A stretch of 64,000 nt of DNA, from the NCBI GenBank assembly GCA_012270485.1, contig JAAXIF010000105.1, positions 57,088-121,087 of the forward strand, read 5' to 3'. The notes under the pieces were generated by a model. It worked only from the letters and a program-made list of their open reading frames with translations. It did no database searches and was not told where the DNA came from. A program made the position numbers and the translations under genes. This DNA is from Sphingobacteriales bacterium (GTDB lineage Bacteria > Bacteroidota > Bacteroidia > Chitinophagales > Chitinophagaceae). Positions 26,928 to 35,654 of the stretch are shown in pieces (position 1 is the stretch's first letter; each line of letters starts with the position of its first letter).

Positions 26928-27822
26928 GTATTTACTTGCACTTACACTACTAATTAGTGGGTGTGCCTCAGTTCCAAAATTTACAGATTATCCACAAGAC
27001 TGTAAGAATTGGGAACAAGGTGTCCGTAAGGATATGATAACTGGAATTAAGAAACCAGTCACAAGAGATTATATTTGTGTAGAGTTTCCCGAAGTTGTCA
27101 AATTACCTTCGTATGTAGAGTTATTAAACCTTCCACCTGCGGAAGAACGACCAATTGTTGCAGTATATACTTTCAATGATAAAACTGGTCAAAGAAAAGC
27201 AAGAGAGGGAATCGCAGACTTCTCGACTGCAGTCACCCAAGGTGGTGTCGAAATGGTTATCGATGCACTTAAGACTGCTGGAGGTGGAACTTGGTTTAGA
27301 GTTGTAGAACGAAATGGAATCGATGCGTTGGTTCGAGAAAGACAAATCATTCGTTCTGCAAGACAAGATTTTGCGAAAATTTCAGGGGAAGACCCCAAAG
27401 GAGTTCAACCATTATTATTTGCTGGAATTATAATTGAAGGTGGAATAATAGGGTATGATACTAATATTCAAACTGGAGGCTCAGGCGCAAGAACCCTCGG
27501 TATTGGATTTAGTCAACAATATCGTCAAGATGTTGTGACCATTTCAATGAGAGCAGTTAGTGTTCTCACTGGAGAGGTATTACTTAATGTTCAAACTCGG
27601 AAGTCGATACTATCCGTTGGTGGAGGTGGTGACATATTTAAATTTGTCGAACAAGGAACCCAACTAGTAGAGATTGAAGACGGAGTGGGAAATAATGAAT
27701 CAGTGACTTACGCAGTAAGGACTGCTATTGAAGCAGCCGTGCTGGAATTAGTATACCAAGGCCATGAACGTGGTTTTTGGAAAATAAAAGAGGTAGAAAA
27801 CGAAAATGAAGAAACTAATTAG
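26893..27822 (+). CDS. csgG: Curli secretion channel lipoprotein CsgG-like
   Basis: Lipobox LISGCASVP; AVYTFNDKTGQRK; WFRVVERNGIDALVRERQIIRSAR; LFAGIIIEGGIIGYDTNIQTGGSGARTLGIGFSQQYRQDVVTISMRAVSVLTGEVL, diagnostic CsgG features. Confidence 0.93.
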   Translation: MLKTLMVVQVVKYLLALTLLISGCASVPKFTDYPQDCKNWEQGVRKDMITGIKKPVTRDYICVEFPEVVKLPSYVELLNLPPAEERPIVAVYTFNDKTGQRKAREGIADFSTAVTQGGVEMVIDALKTAGGGTWFRVVERNGIDALVRERQIIRSARQDFAKISGEDPKGVQPLLFAGIIIEGGIIGYDTNIQTGGSGARTLGIGFSQQYRQDVVTISMRAVSVLTGEVLLNVQTRKSILSVGGGGDIFKFVEQGTQLVEIEDGVGNNESVTYAVRTAIEAAVLELVYQGHERGFWKIKEVENENEETN

Positions 27823-28546
27823 TTTAGGATTATTATCCTTAATGTCGACAACATTCCTTTTCGCACAAGCCACTGATGACAACGAAATCAAGATTACACA
27901 AACTGGTGACACTCTTGATTTATACATCGACCAAATTGGATTCGGTAATAAGATAGGGGGAGATAATGGGTCTTCGGGTTCACTATCTGCAATGAGTATT
28001 ACTGGTTCTACTTTGGACTTTGATTTGGATTTCTCAGGAAACAATAACGTCCTATTCGGGCCAGTTGTTGCTGATAGTTCTGTTTATAAGTTAGATTTCA
28101 CTGGAGATTCTAACAGCATAGATTGGAATATTGGATACCAAGGAAGTGCGGATTCATCAGACATAAACTTTGACGTGACTGGAAGTAGTAATACTTTCGA
28201 CCTCGACCAAGGTTATTTCTTTAGTGCAGAGAGGTTAGACGCAGACTTAATACTAATCGGTAGTTCAAATGTTTTTGACGTTGATTGGGAAAGTGACGAT
28301 TTAACTTGGAACTTCGATATTACTGGAGGTTCTAACAATGTTAATACATTGCAAAAAGATGGAGAACAGTCTTTAACGTTTACACTTGATGGAGATAGTG
28401 CAGACGTAGACATAAACCAACTTTCAGGAACTTGTGCAGCTTCTGTTAGTGGTTGTGCTTCACCTGATTCAATAATTACATTGGATATAACAAGTGACAA
28501 TGCAACAATTCAAATCAATCAAAAAGATTCAGCTAACGATTCTTAA
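27806..28546 (+). CDS. Curlin-like (CsgA/CsgB-type) secreted repeat protein 1
   Basis: Signal peptide; NEIKITQTGDTLDLYIDQIGFGNKIGGDNG and repeated N/D-rich strands ending INQKDSAN. Confidence 0.75.
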   Translation: MKKLISLGLLSLMSTTFLFAQATDDNEIKITQTGDTLDLYIDQIGFGNKIGGDNGSSGSLSAMSITGSTLDFDLDFSGNNNVLFGPVVADSSVYKLDFTGDSNSIDWNIGYQGSADSSDINFDVTGSSNTFDLDQGYFFSAERLDADLILIGSSNVFDVDWESDDLTWNFDITGGSNNVNTLQKDGEQSLTFTLDGDSADVDINQLSGTCAASVSGCASPDSIITLDITSDNATIQINQKDSANDS

Positions 28547-29648
28547 TTTGTTGTTATTCAGTGGGGTTGCATTCAGTGACCCCATTGGAGATATCGTAGA
28601 GTCAGTCGGACTCGGAAAAATTACACGTCAAAATACAGATTTCGTATCACCTGAAGTAGGTTATGATATTGAATTGTATGACGTTGCAGAAACAGTAAAC
28701 GGAAGAATGAAGATTGAGTTCTTAGACGAAGAAGAACTTGATTTAATTGAACACACTATCGTATACATTGACGAAGTGTATTATGACCCTAATCCGTCCA
28801 AATCAAAAATGGCTATGAGAATGGTTCAAGGGACGGCACGATTTGCTTCAGGTCAAGGTAAAAAAATAAAGAAAGCAAATATAGACATATCAACACCGAC
28901 AGCACAAATTGCAATTAACGGAACAGATTTTACAACTACAGTTGACGAGCTAGGAAGAACACTCGTTATACTTTTGCCTGACGAAGACGGAATTACACCT
29001 TCAGGTGAGATTAGAGTTTATAATGAAGGAGGTGAAACTATACTGAATAAGGCATATCAAGCAACAATGGTATCAAGTGTTGACCAACCACCAACAGGTT
29101 CAGTAGTAATACAAAACTTAACAACTTCAATGATTGATAATATGTTTATTGTCAATCCACCAACAGAGGTTAGAGAACAAATAGAAGAAGAAGCAAAGGA
29201 CGACCAAAATCAAGACCAAGGAATACTAGACGTAGACTTCTTAGAATTTAATGAGTTAGAAGGAGATGCACTTGAGGATACACTTGAAGACGACTTCACT
29301 GAATTAGATATAGACCTATTAGACGTAGACTTCCTCACCGACCTACTAGACGTAGTAGAGGAATTAGAGAGAACAACAGTTAAATTAGGAGATGCACAAA
29401 AGAAAGGTGGTGCTGGTGACTTCAATTTACAAGGTGCTGTAGTAGGATTTAACAAAGATTCACAATATAATGTGTTTGTGCAAGACGGAGATTTATATCT
29501 TTTCAGAAATGTGAATGGTGTAATTGAAATTATCATTACACAAGGTGGAAGTGGTTTTATTGAAACAAATGTCGAAGGTTATCAAGGTATTATTGAGTTT
29601 GGAAATGGTGACCCAAGTATACGTATCTTTATCAACCAATCCAACTAA
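28500..29648 (+). CDS. FecR-domain-like secreted/periplasmic protein
   Basis: Signal peptide; ARFASGQGKKIKKANIDISTPTAQIAINGTDFTTTVDELGRTLVILLPDEDG (FecR-like). Confidence 0.75.
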   Translation: MQQFKSIKKIQLTILNLLLFSGVAFSDPIGDIVESVGLGKITRQNTDFVSPEVGYDIELYDVAETVNGRMKIEFLDEEELDLIEHTIVYIDEVYYDPNPSKSKMAMRMVQGTARFASGQGKKIKKANIDISTPTAQIAINGTDFTTTVDELGRTLVILLPDEDGITPSGEIRVYNEGGETILNKAYQATMVSSVDQPPTGSVVIQNLTTSMIDNMFIVNPPTEVREQIEEEAKDDQNQDQGILDVDFLEFNELEGDALEDTLEDDFTELDIDLLDVDFLTDLLDVVEELERTTVKLGDAQKKGGAGDFNLQGAVVGFNKDSQYNVFVQDGDLYLFRNVNGVIEIIITQGGSGFIETNVEGYQGIIEFGNGDPSIRIFINQSN

Positions 29649-29669
29649 ATAATACATAGGAGGCAACTT

Positions 29670-29816
29670 ATGGATATTTTATCAAAAGTCTTTAAGTGGC
29701 ATGAGAGAAGAACCGAATGGTGGTTAAACGAATTCGGTATGACTCAATATCAAGCTATGTGGTTTGCATGGTTTAAAGGTATATTAACAATATTAATATT
29801 ACAATGGATATTTTAA
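29670..29816 (+). CDS. Tiny Trp-rich membrane protein (48 aa)
   Basis: MDILSKVFKWHERRTEWWLNEFGMTQYQAMWFAWFKGILTILILQWIF*, RBS aggagg. Confidence 0.6.
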   Translation: MDILSKVFKWHERRTEWWLNEFGMTQYQAMWFAWFKGILTILILQWIF

Positions 29817-30607
29817 AGAAAACATTTCTTATCATAGGGATTTCTATAATCCCTATGTTTTCCTATGCAGACGATAATCACGTTCATGTAGAACAAGTCA
29901 ATGGTGGTGATAATACAGATTTACAGATAGACCAAATAGGTTATAATAACCTTACACGTTTTTCTTTTGACCACCAAAATAATACAATAGACCTTTTACA
30001 ATCAGGAAACAATTTGTATATTGGTTGGACTGATACATGGGGTTCGGGTAAAAGTTGGGGTGGTGATTTAGACGGATATAATAATGAATTAGAAGTTAGA
30101 CAAAAATGTTCTGTCACAAGTTGTAATGATAATGATTTTGGATTTCATATATGGGGTAATTACAACCAAGTTGTTTTTGGTCAAGGATATGAAATCAACA
30201 ACTCACTTACACCTACTTGGAATTATGACGGAACGGAGCCTGGTGGAAACTATGTAAGATTAGACATTCATGGTGACTACAATGACTTTAAAGGAAGTCA
30301 GAAACAAGATTCGGATTCAATATATCATTCAATGACTTGGAACATTTATGGTGATTACAATGACGTATTTTCAAAACAATTGCAGAATGGTGATAAGACA
30401 CTTACTGGAACAATTAACAACGATTACAATGAAGTTAGTGTAATTCAAAAAAAGACTGGAGCTCACACTGCAACAATAACACTAGACGGAACATACGGAA
30501 CAGATTTAACCTTAGTTCAAACTGGAACTGTTTCACAAACATATACACTATCTCAAACATGTAATACAATAGGTGGTTGCACTGTAAACGTCACTCAAGG
30601 TAATTAA
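29804..30607 (+). CDS. Curlin-like secreted repeat protein 2
   Basis: Signal peptide; HVHVEQVNGGDNTDLQIDQIGYNN; repeated GDYNDxxxxQ motifs. Confidence 0.75.
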   Translation: MDILKKTFLIIGISIIPMFSYADDNHVHVEQVNGGDNTDLQIDQIGYNNLTRFSFDHQNNTIDLLQSGNNLYIGWTDTWGSGKSWGGDLDGYNNELEVRQKCSVTSCNDNDFGFHIWGNYNQVVFGQGYEINNSLTPTWNYDGTEPGGNYVRLDIHGDYNDFKGSQKQDSDSIYHSMTWNIYGDYNDVFSKQLQNGDKTLTGTINNDYNEVSVIQKKTGAHTATITLDGTYGTDLTLVQTGTVSQTYTLSQTCNTIGGCTVNVTQGN

Positions 30608-32451
30608 TGTATTCGTGGAAAACAGTTGTAATAACCATAGGGTTATTATTCGGTCTTAAGATATGGAATCCCTATTTCATAGAAAATATATCATGGTCTT
30701 ATTTTGATTATCTACACCAATCTCAGGAAGTAGTTCAGGTAGATAATATTGTCTTAGTAGATATAGACGAACCTTCACTTGAAGTGTATGGTCAGTATCC
30801 TTGGCCAAGGTCTATTTACAGGGATTTAATGTTAGACACTTCATACACTAATACACATGTTTTCACTCAACTCTTTAAAGAACCTGATAGATTTCAGGGT
30901 GACGAAGCATTTGCAGAAGGTTTAGTAAATCGATTATCAATTCTATCTTCTGCACCAACAGTTCAAAAAGATACTGGTTCAGCACCTTTTGTAAGAACTA
31001 GTGTTTTCGGTGGAGGAAATATAGACGACCATATATGGAGTTTCTCAGGAATCTCTTCACCGATTCCAATACTAGAACAAAATTCATATGGTTCAGGTGT
31101 GACAATTACTACACCACCAATCAGTGGAACTGCAAACTTTGACGGAACAGTTCGTTCTGCACCATTAATTGTTTCTGCAAATGGTGTAGTGTATCCCTCA
31201 GTTGCACTAGAAGTTTTACGTGCAATGTATGACCAACCTAATTATCAGACTCGTGTGACACCCGAAGTTGGAATCGAATGGATTCGTATCGGAAGACAAC
31301 CCCCAATCGAAACCACTCCAACTGCAGATATCCTTATAGGATATTGGAATGACTTCGAGAGGGTGTCTGCAAAAGATTTACCAAATTCTAACCTAGAGAA
31401 CAAGATTCTAATTTGGGGTCTGACGGCTGAAGGTCTGAATAATCCAGTTTCAACCCCAGTGGGTGTAAAGTATCCTCACGAAGTTCAAGGTGCAATCCTC
31501 CACTCCGTCGCCACAGGAGTTCAAATACAACAATCCTACTATCTTGAATTCTTAGAAGTCGTTCTTCTATTGACAGTCCTTTTAGGAATAATGGTATCGG
31601 TCTACACACTTCCCACAATTTTTTCGGGGATAGTGAGTCTAGGTATCGTTGGATTTCAGGTGGGTTTGGGTTTCTATTTGTGGACTTCAAGTTTCGTTCT
31701 TTTCGATATCTTCTACTCATCGATGGCCTCCATAATAGTGTTTGGACATGCTTCCTTCAACAAATATTATAAAACCTATCAACTCAAAGAACAAATTAAG
31801 AAGCAGTTTCAAAAGTATTTATCTCCCGACATGGTTGACCAACTTGCAGAGAATCCTGAACTATTAAAGTTAGGTGGTGAGAGAAAAGAAATGACATTCA
31901 TGTTCATGGACATATGTGGATTCACTCCAATATCAGAAGCATATAAAAATAAAGACGACCCCGAAGGATTGGTTGATTTGATAAACAAGTTCTTAGATGT
32001 CCAAACAAAGATTATCCTAAATAATAAAGGAACCATAGACAAATATATGGGTGACTGTATCATGAGTTTTTGGAATGCTCCCTTGGATTGTGAAGACCAT
32101 GCAGAACTCGCCGTTAAATCTGCAATAGAAGTATTAGAGGCAACAAAAGAATTAAATGAAGAACTTAAACCTCTCAACCTACCTCCTATCAATGTTGGTA
32201 TTGGTATCTCTACAGGTGAATGCATTGTCGGAAACATGGGGTCAGAAGTTAGATTTGACTATTCCGTCATTGGAGACGCCGTTAACCTCGGTGCTAGACT
32301 CGAGGGACAAACTCGCAATTACGATGGGGTGGACGTGTTGTTATCATCAGAAACATATCGACAGTGTCCTAACAGAAAATTCTCAGAAGTTGATAGAATT
32401 AAAGTTAAGGGAAAATCCGAGGAAGTCACAATTTACACTCCTCTCACCTAG
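30607..32451 (+). CDS. CHASE2-domain class III adenylate cyclase
   Basis: N-terminal TM + CHASE2-like (VDIDEPSLEVYGQYPWPRSIYRDLM), three TMs, then FMDICGFTPISE, GTIDKYMGDCIMSFW, GIGISTGECIVGNMGSE, DYSVIGDAVNLGARLEG catalytic motifs. Confidence 0.92.
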   Translation: MYSWKTVVITIGLLFGLKIWNPYFIENISWSYFDYLHQSQEVVQVDNIVLVDIDEPSLEVYGQYPWPRSIYRDLMLDTSYTNTHVFTQLFKEPDRFQGDEAFAEGLVNRLSILSSAPTVQKDTGSAPFVRTSVFGGGNIDDHIWSFSGISSPIPILEQNSYGSGVTITTPPISGTANFDGTVRSAPLIVSANGVVYPSVALEVLRAMYDQPNYQTRVTPEVGIEWIRIGRQPPIETTPTADILIGYWNDFERVSAKDLPNSNLENKILIWGLTAEGLNNPVSTPVGVKYPHEVQGAILHSVATGVQIQQSYYLEFLEVVLLLTVLLGIMVSVYTLPTIFSGIVSLGIVGFQVGLGFYLWTSSFVLFDIFYSSMASIIVFGHASFNKYYKTYQLKEQIKKQFQKYLSPDMVDQLAENPELLKLGGERKEMTFMFMDICGFTPISEAYKNKDDPEGLVDLINKFLDVQTKIILNNKGTIDKYMGDCIMSFWNAPLDCEDHAELAVKSAIEVLEATKELNEELKPLNLPPINVGIGISTGECIVGNMGSEVRFDYSVIGDAVNLGARLEGQTRNYDGVDVLLSSETYRQCPNRKFSEVDRIKVKGKSEEVTIYTPLT

Positions 32452-32764
32452 AATTATTGACCCACCTTCAACTGCAGATTGGGCTATCTTTCTCACATTA
32501 CAAATTGCAGATATCTATACCACATATCGTGGACTCAAATATGATTGTGTAAGAGAACTAAATCCACTCATAGGTGAAAGACCTTCAGTCAGTGATATGA
32601 TGTTTACTAAGACTGTAATACTTGTTCCAGCAATACAATATGACTTAGAGAATGGTAATTTGACTAAAAAATCCATAAGACAGATAAATGGATTTATGGC
32701 TATGGTTGTAGGAAATAACTACAATGTCTGGCATCGTTCTGAAAAATATTGCAAAAAAAGATAA
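32324..32764 (+). CDS. DUF5658-like/hypothetical membrane protein, start uncertain
   Basis: Conserved-looking part WAIFLTLQIADIYTTYRGLKYDCVRELNPLIGERPS starts near 32470; the overlap with the cyclase gene is probably not all coding. Confidence 0.45.
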   Translation: MGWTCCYHQKHIDSVLTENSQKLIELKLRENPRKSQFTLLSPRIIDPPSTADWAIFLTLQIADIYTTYRGLKYDCVRELNPLIGERPSVSDMMFTKTVILVPAIQYDLENGNLTKKSIRQINGFMAMVVGNNYNVWHRSEKYCKKR

Positions 32765-32772
32765 AAACCCTC

Positions 32773-32802
32773 TTGAAAAAACCATAAAAGACCCTATATA
32801 AT
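32773..32802 (+). promoter_or_regulatory. Promoter AAAAACCCTC-TTGAAA-18-TATAAT upstream of hsp20
   Basis: -35 32773-32778, -10 32797-32802. Confidence 0.7.
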
Positions 32803-32808
32803 ATAGTA

Positions 32809-32871
32809 GAGAACTTAAAAAGAGCTCGGATTATCACTCGGAGAAATAATCTTCAAAAGAGCTCGGTTCTC
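32809..32871 (+). other. Structured 5' leader of hsp20 (nested hairpin built from a 12-nt direct repeat)
   Basis: GAGAAC/GTTCTC, GAGCTC/GAGCTC and GATTAT/ATAATC nest; AAAAGAGCTCGG at 32817 and 32855. Confidence 0.6.
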
Positions 32872-32928
32872 ACACCTAATGCTCAAATGAGGTTAGGATA
32901 TATTAACTTGCTAAAATTAGGAGAAAAT

Positions 32929-33339
32929 ATGACGCATTTAGATATATTTGGTCAATTCAGACCGCTCACAATTGGATTCGATAGATACTTTGATGAACTT
33001 AATCGTCTATCTAATCATACAACAACAAACTACCCACCTTACAACATTGTAAAGGAAGATTCAGAGAATTACTGTATCGAACTTGCAATCGCAGGGTTCG
33101 GTAAAAAAGACATTGAAATCACTAAAGAAAGAAATGTCTTGACTATCGAAGGTAAAGTTGACGAAGACTCAAAAGACTTTGTTCATAAAGGACTTGCTTC
33201 AAGAGCCTTCAAAAGAACTTTTACACTTGCAGACGATGTTGAAGTCAAGGGTGCCGACATGGTAGATGGAATTCTACATGTTAAACTGGTAAGAATTATT
33301 CCCGAAGAGGATAAACCAGTTTCTATTAAAATTAAATAG
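32929..33339 (+). CDS. Hsp20/alpha-crystallin small heat shock protein
   Basis: YNIVKEDSENYCIELAIAGFGKKDIEI...LASRAFKRTFTLADDVEVKGADMVDGILHVKL. Confidence 0.93.
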   Translation: MTHLDIFGQFRPLTIGFDRYFDELNRLSNHTTTNYPPYNIVKEDSENYCIELAIAGFGKKDIEITKERNVLTIEGKVDEDSKDFVHKGLASRAFKRTFTLADDVEVKGADMVDGILHVKLVRIIPEEDKPVSIKIK

Positions 33340-33348
33340 AAAACCCCC

Positions 33349-33378
33349 TTTACGTATACACCCGTTATATAGTATAAT
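33349..33378 (+). promoter_or_regulatory. Promoter AAAACCCCC-TTTACG-18-TATAAT, with ATACACCC/GGGTGTAT palindrome around the -10
   Basis: -10 at 33373-33378; arms 33356-33363 and 33379-33386. Confidence 0.65.
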
Positions 33379-33408
33379 GGGTGTATCTTTATATAAAGGA
33401 GATTTATT

Positions 33409-33930
33409 ATGTTAACAGTTGGACAACAATTCCCTGCGTTCTCACTGCAAGGAATAAATGAAAACAACGAGTTTGTGAGAGTCGGTGTAGACGAAAACTA
33501 TCAACCATTAAAACATGATTGGTCAGTAGTTTACTTTTATCCAAAAGACTTTACCTTTATATGTCCTACAGAGATTGCTGGTTTTGACACTTTAGTCGAC
33601 CATGCAAACGTGATAGGAATTAGTGGTGATAATGAGTTCTGTAAATTAGCATGGAAACAAGATAATGAACTGATAGGTAATATCAGACATACACTTGCAG
33701 CTGATTGTGGACTAGGATTATCTTCAGTATTAGGTATTGTTAATGAAGAAGAAGGTGTATGTTATCGTGCAACCTTTATCTTTGATAAAAACAGAATCAT
33801 TCAACATGCTTCAGTCAATGCATTAGACACTGGAAGAAACCATACAGAAGTTCTAAGAACTTTGAAAGGTTTACAAGCAGGTGGACTAACTGGTTGTGCA
33901 TGGGACGATGGGGACGAGTTTGTCGGATAA
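33409..33930 (+). CDS. Peroxiredoxin (AhpC/TSA family)
   Basis: VVYFYPKDFTFICPTEIAGFD, peroxidatic Cys motif. Confidence 0.93.
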   Translation: MLTVGQQFPAFSLQGINENNEFVRVGVDENYQPLKHDWSVVYFYPKDFTFICPTEIAGFDTLVDHANVIGISGDNEFCKLAWKQDNELIGNIRHTLAADCGLGLSSVLGIVNEEEGVCYRATFIFDKNRIIQHASVNALDTGRNHTEVLRTLKGLQAGGLTGCAWDDGDEFVG

Positions 33931-35344
33931 ACTATACCAAGTCCTTAAAGACAATGCAAATGAGAAGGGTTTACCCATTATTGAGGGTGAACTCTTCGAT
34001 GCATTAACAGAAGAATACGGAAGGGAAAAGTTCCGTGAGGTTCTTGCAGATTACATAGAAAAAGAAAGACCCGAATTCCCACTCAAACCTATTTCTCACG
34101 AAGAAATGAGAAATACCTTTATTAGACTTCTAGAATATGACGTATGGAAGTTTATATATCCACACGAAAATTTAGAACAAGAAGTTGTAGAAAAGTATGA
34201 CGATTACAAATATCCATATTCAGAATGGGGTCATGGAATGGTCAATGCACCTTCTACTTTTAATGATGCAAGTGATTACTTTATGCAACACTTAAGACTT
34301 GCTTGTGATTCATATGGTCATAGAGCTCCATTGAATGCATTCAAAGAATCAACTGCACAACAACTTAAATCACCATTGGGTGCAATATGGAGAGGTGTAA
34401 ATGATATCAAAAAAGAAATATCTACAGGAGTAGACGGACAAGAAATAGTTAAGTTAGTAGGTGGTTCACTTAAAGAAGACACTTACAGAATGGCATTTAG
34501 ATTGGGTGCCTATATTGCAACACAATTCAAACCAGTTGTTGCAAAATGTTTTTATGAAATGACTAATGCAAAAACAGTTTTGGATACCAGTTGTGGTTGG
34601 GGAGATAGACTATGTGGATTCTTTGCAACCAAAGGAACAGAAATCTATATTGGTTGTGACCCGAACCCAAACACTTTTGAAGTGTATAAAAAACAATGTG
34701 TAGAATATGAAAAGATTCTTACAGGTCATGCACCAAAGATTACAGAAACCAAAGATAAGTTTATGTCAGTTGGTGAGAAGAGAGTTATAATCTATAGAAG
34801 TGGTGCTGAGGATATTCCTTATGGTCAGTTCCCACCAATAGATTGTGCATTCACTTCACCACCTTATTTCTCTACAGAAACATATAACAAAGGTGGAGAA
34901 CATGAAGAAGACCAATCATGGAGTAAGTTTTCAGAATATGATTCTTGGAGAGATGATTTCTTTTTACCAGTTTCTTCAAAATCATTCGAAGTGTTATCAG
35001 AGAATGGACACTTATTGATAAATATAATGAACCCAAAGGTTAAGGGAAAAATGTTTCCTTCGTGTGACGAAGTTGTAGATTTACTCAGACCATATTTCAA
35101 AGGTCAGATTGGAATGAGAATTATGCAACGACCTCAATCTTCTGAATCATTCTTAGAGAAATGGTCAGACGTGAAAGGTGATAGTGACGACAATCAAGTA
35201 TCAGATAAAGAAGGAATCGATAGAACTGCAATGCAAGATTTCATGAAAAAATTATACATGGAAAATGTATGGTGGTTCTCAAAAGAGGATAAGGATTTAT
35301 TCTTACCTAATAGAAGAAATACATTGGAGAGTTTTTTTGGATAG
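33908..35344 (+). CDS. DNA methyltransferase (TSPPY-type, probable N4-C or N6-A amino-MTase)
   Basis: TVLDTSCGWGDRLCGFFA motif I-like, DCAFTSPPYFSTE motif IV. Confidence 0.8.
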   Translation: MGTSLSDKLYQVLKDNANEKGLPIIEGELFDALTEEYGREKFREVLADYIEKERPEFPLKPISHEEMRNTFIRLLEYDVWKFIYPHENLEQEVVEKYDDYKYPYSEWGHGMVNAPSTFNDASDYFMQHLRLACDSYGHRAPLNAFKESTAQQLKSPLGAIWRGVNDIKKEISTGVDGQEIVKLVGGSLKEDTYRMAFRLGAYIATQFKPVVAKCFYEMTNAKTVLDTSCGWGDRLCGFFATKGTEIYIGCDPNPNTFEVYKKQCVEYEKILTGHAPKITETKDKFMSVGEKRVIIYRSGAEDIPYGQFPPIDCAFTSPPYFSTETYNKGGEHEEDQSWSKFSEYDSWRDDFFLPVSSKSFEVLSENGHLLINIMNPKVKGKMFPSCDEVVDLLRPYFKGQIGMRIMQRPQSSESFLEKWSDVKGDSDDNQVSDKEGIDRTAMQDFMKKLYMENVWWFSKEDKDLFLPNRRNTLESFFG

Positions 35345-35654
35345 TATAACACCATTATTTGACGAGGGAGTTTATTGTGTCGTAGACAATAACAAGCTTG
35401 ATATGTCGGGTATTCAAATTCTCAAAGGAGAATGGAAGGACGTTATCTATGTTTATGGTAAAGTTGGATTCGAAGAAGGAAAACCAAACATAAATTTTCA
35501 GAGAGATATTGTTGTTGTTCCCGAAAATCATGACTTAGACGAACTCCTAAATAATAAGGAATTAAATAACCTTATGGGTGATATACTCGTAGAATTACTA
35601 CAGGAACAAATGAGGAAAGAGAATGAACAAGGAATTACTGAAGGAACAGATTAA
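35337..35654 (+). CDS. Hypothetical protein (TTG start likely)
   Basis: LDSITPLFDEGVYCVVDNNKLDMSGIQILKGEWKDVIYVYGK...; overlaps the MTase end. Confidence 0.55.
   Translation: MDSITPLFDEGVYCVVDNNKLDMSGIQILKGEWKDVIYVYGKVGFEEGKPNINFQRDIVVVPENHDLDELLNNKELNNLMGDILVELLQEQMRKENEQGITEGTD

Noticed and set aside
32156-32323. N-terminal extension of the 32156-32764 ORF
   Set aside because: Fully overlaps the conserved cyclase catalytic region in another frame; real start is probably downstream
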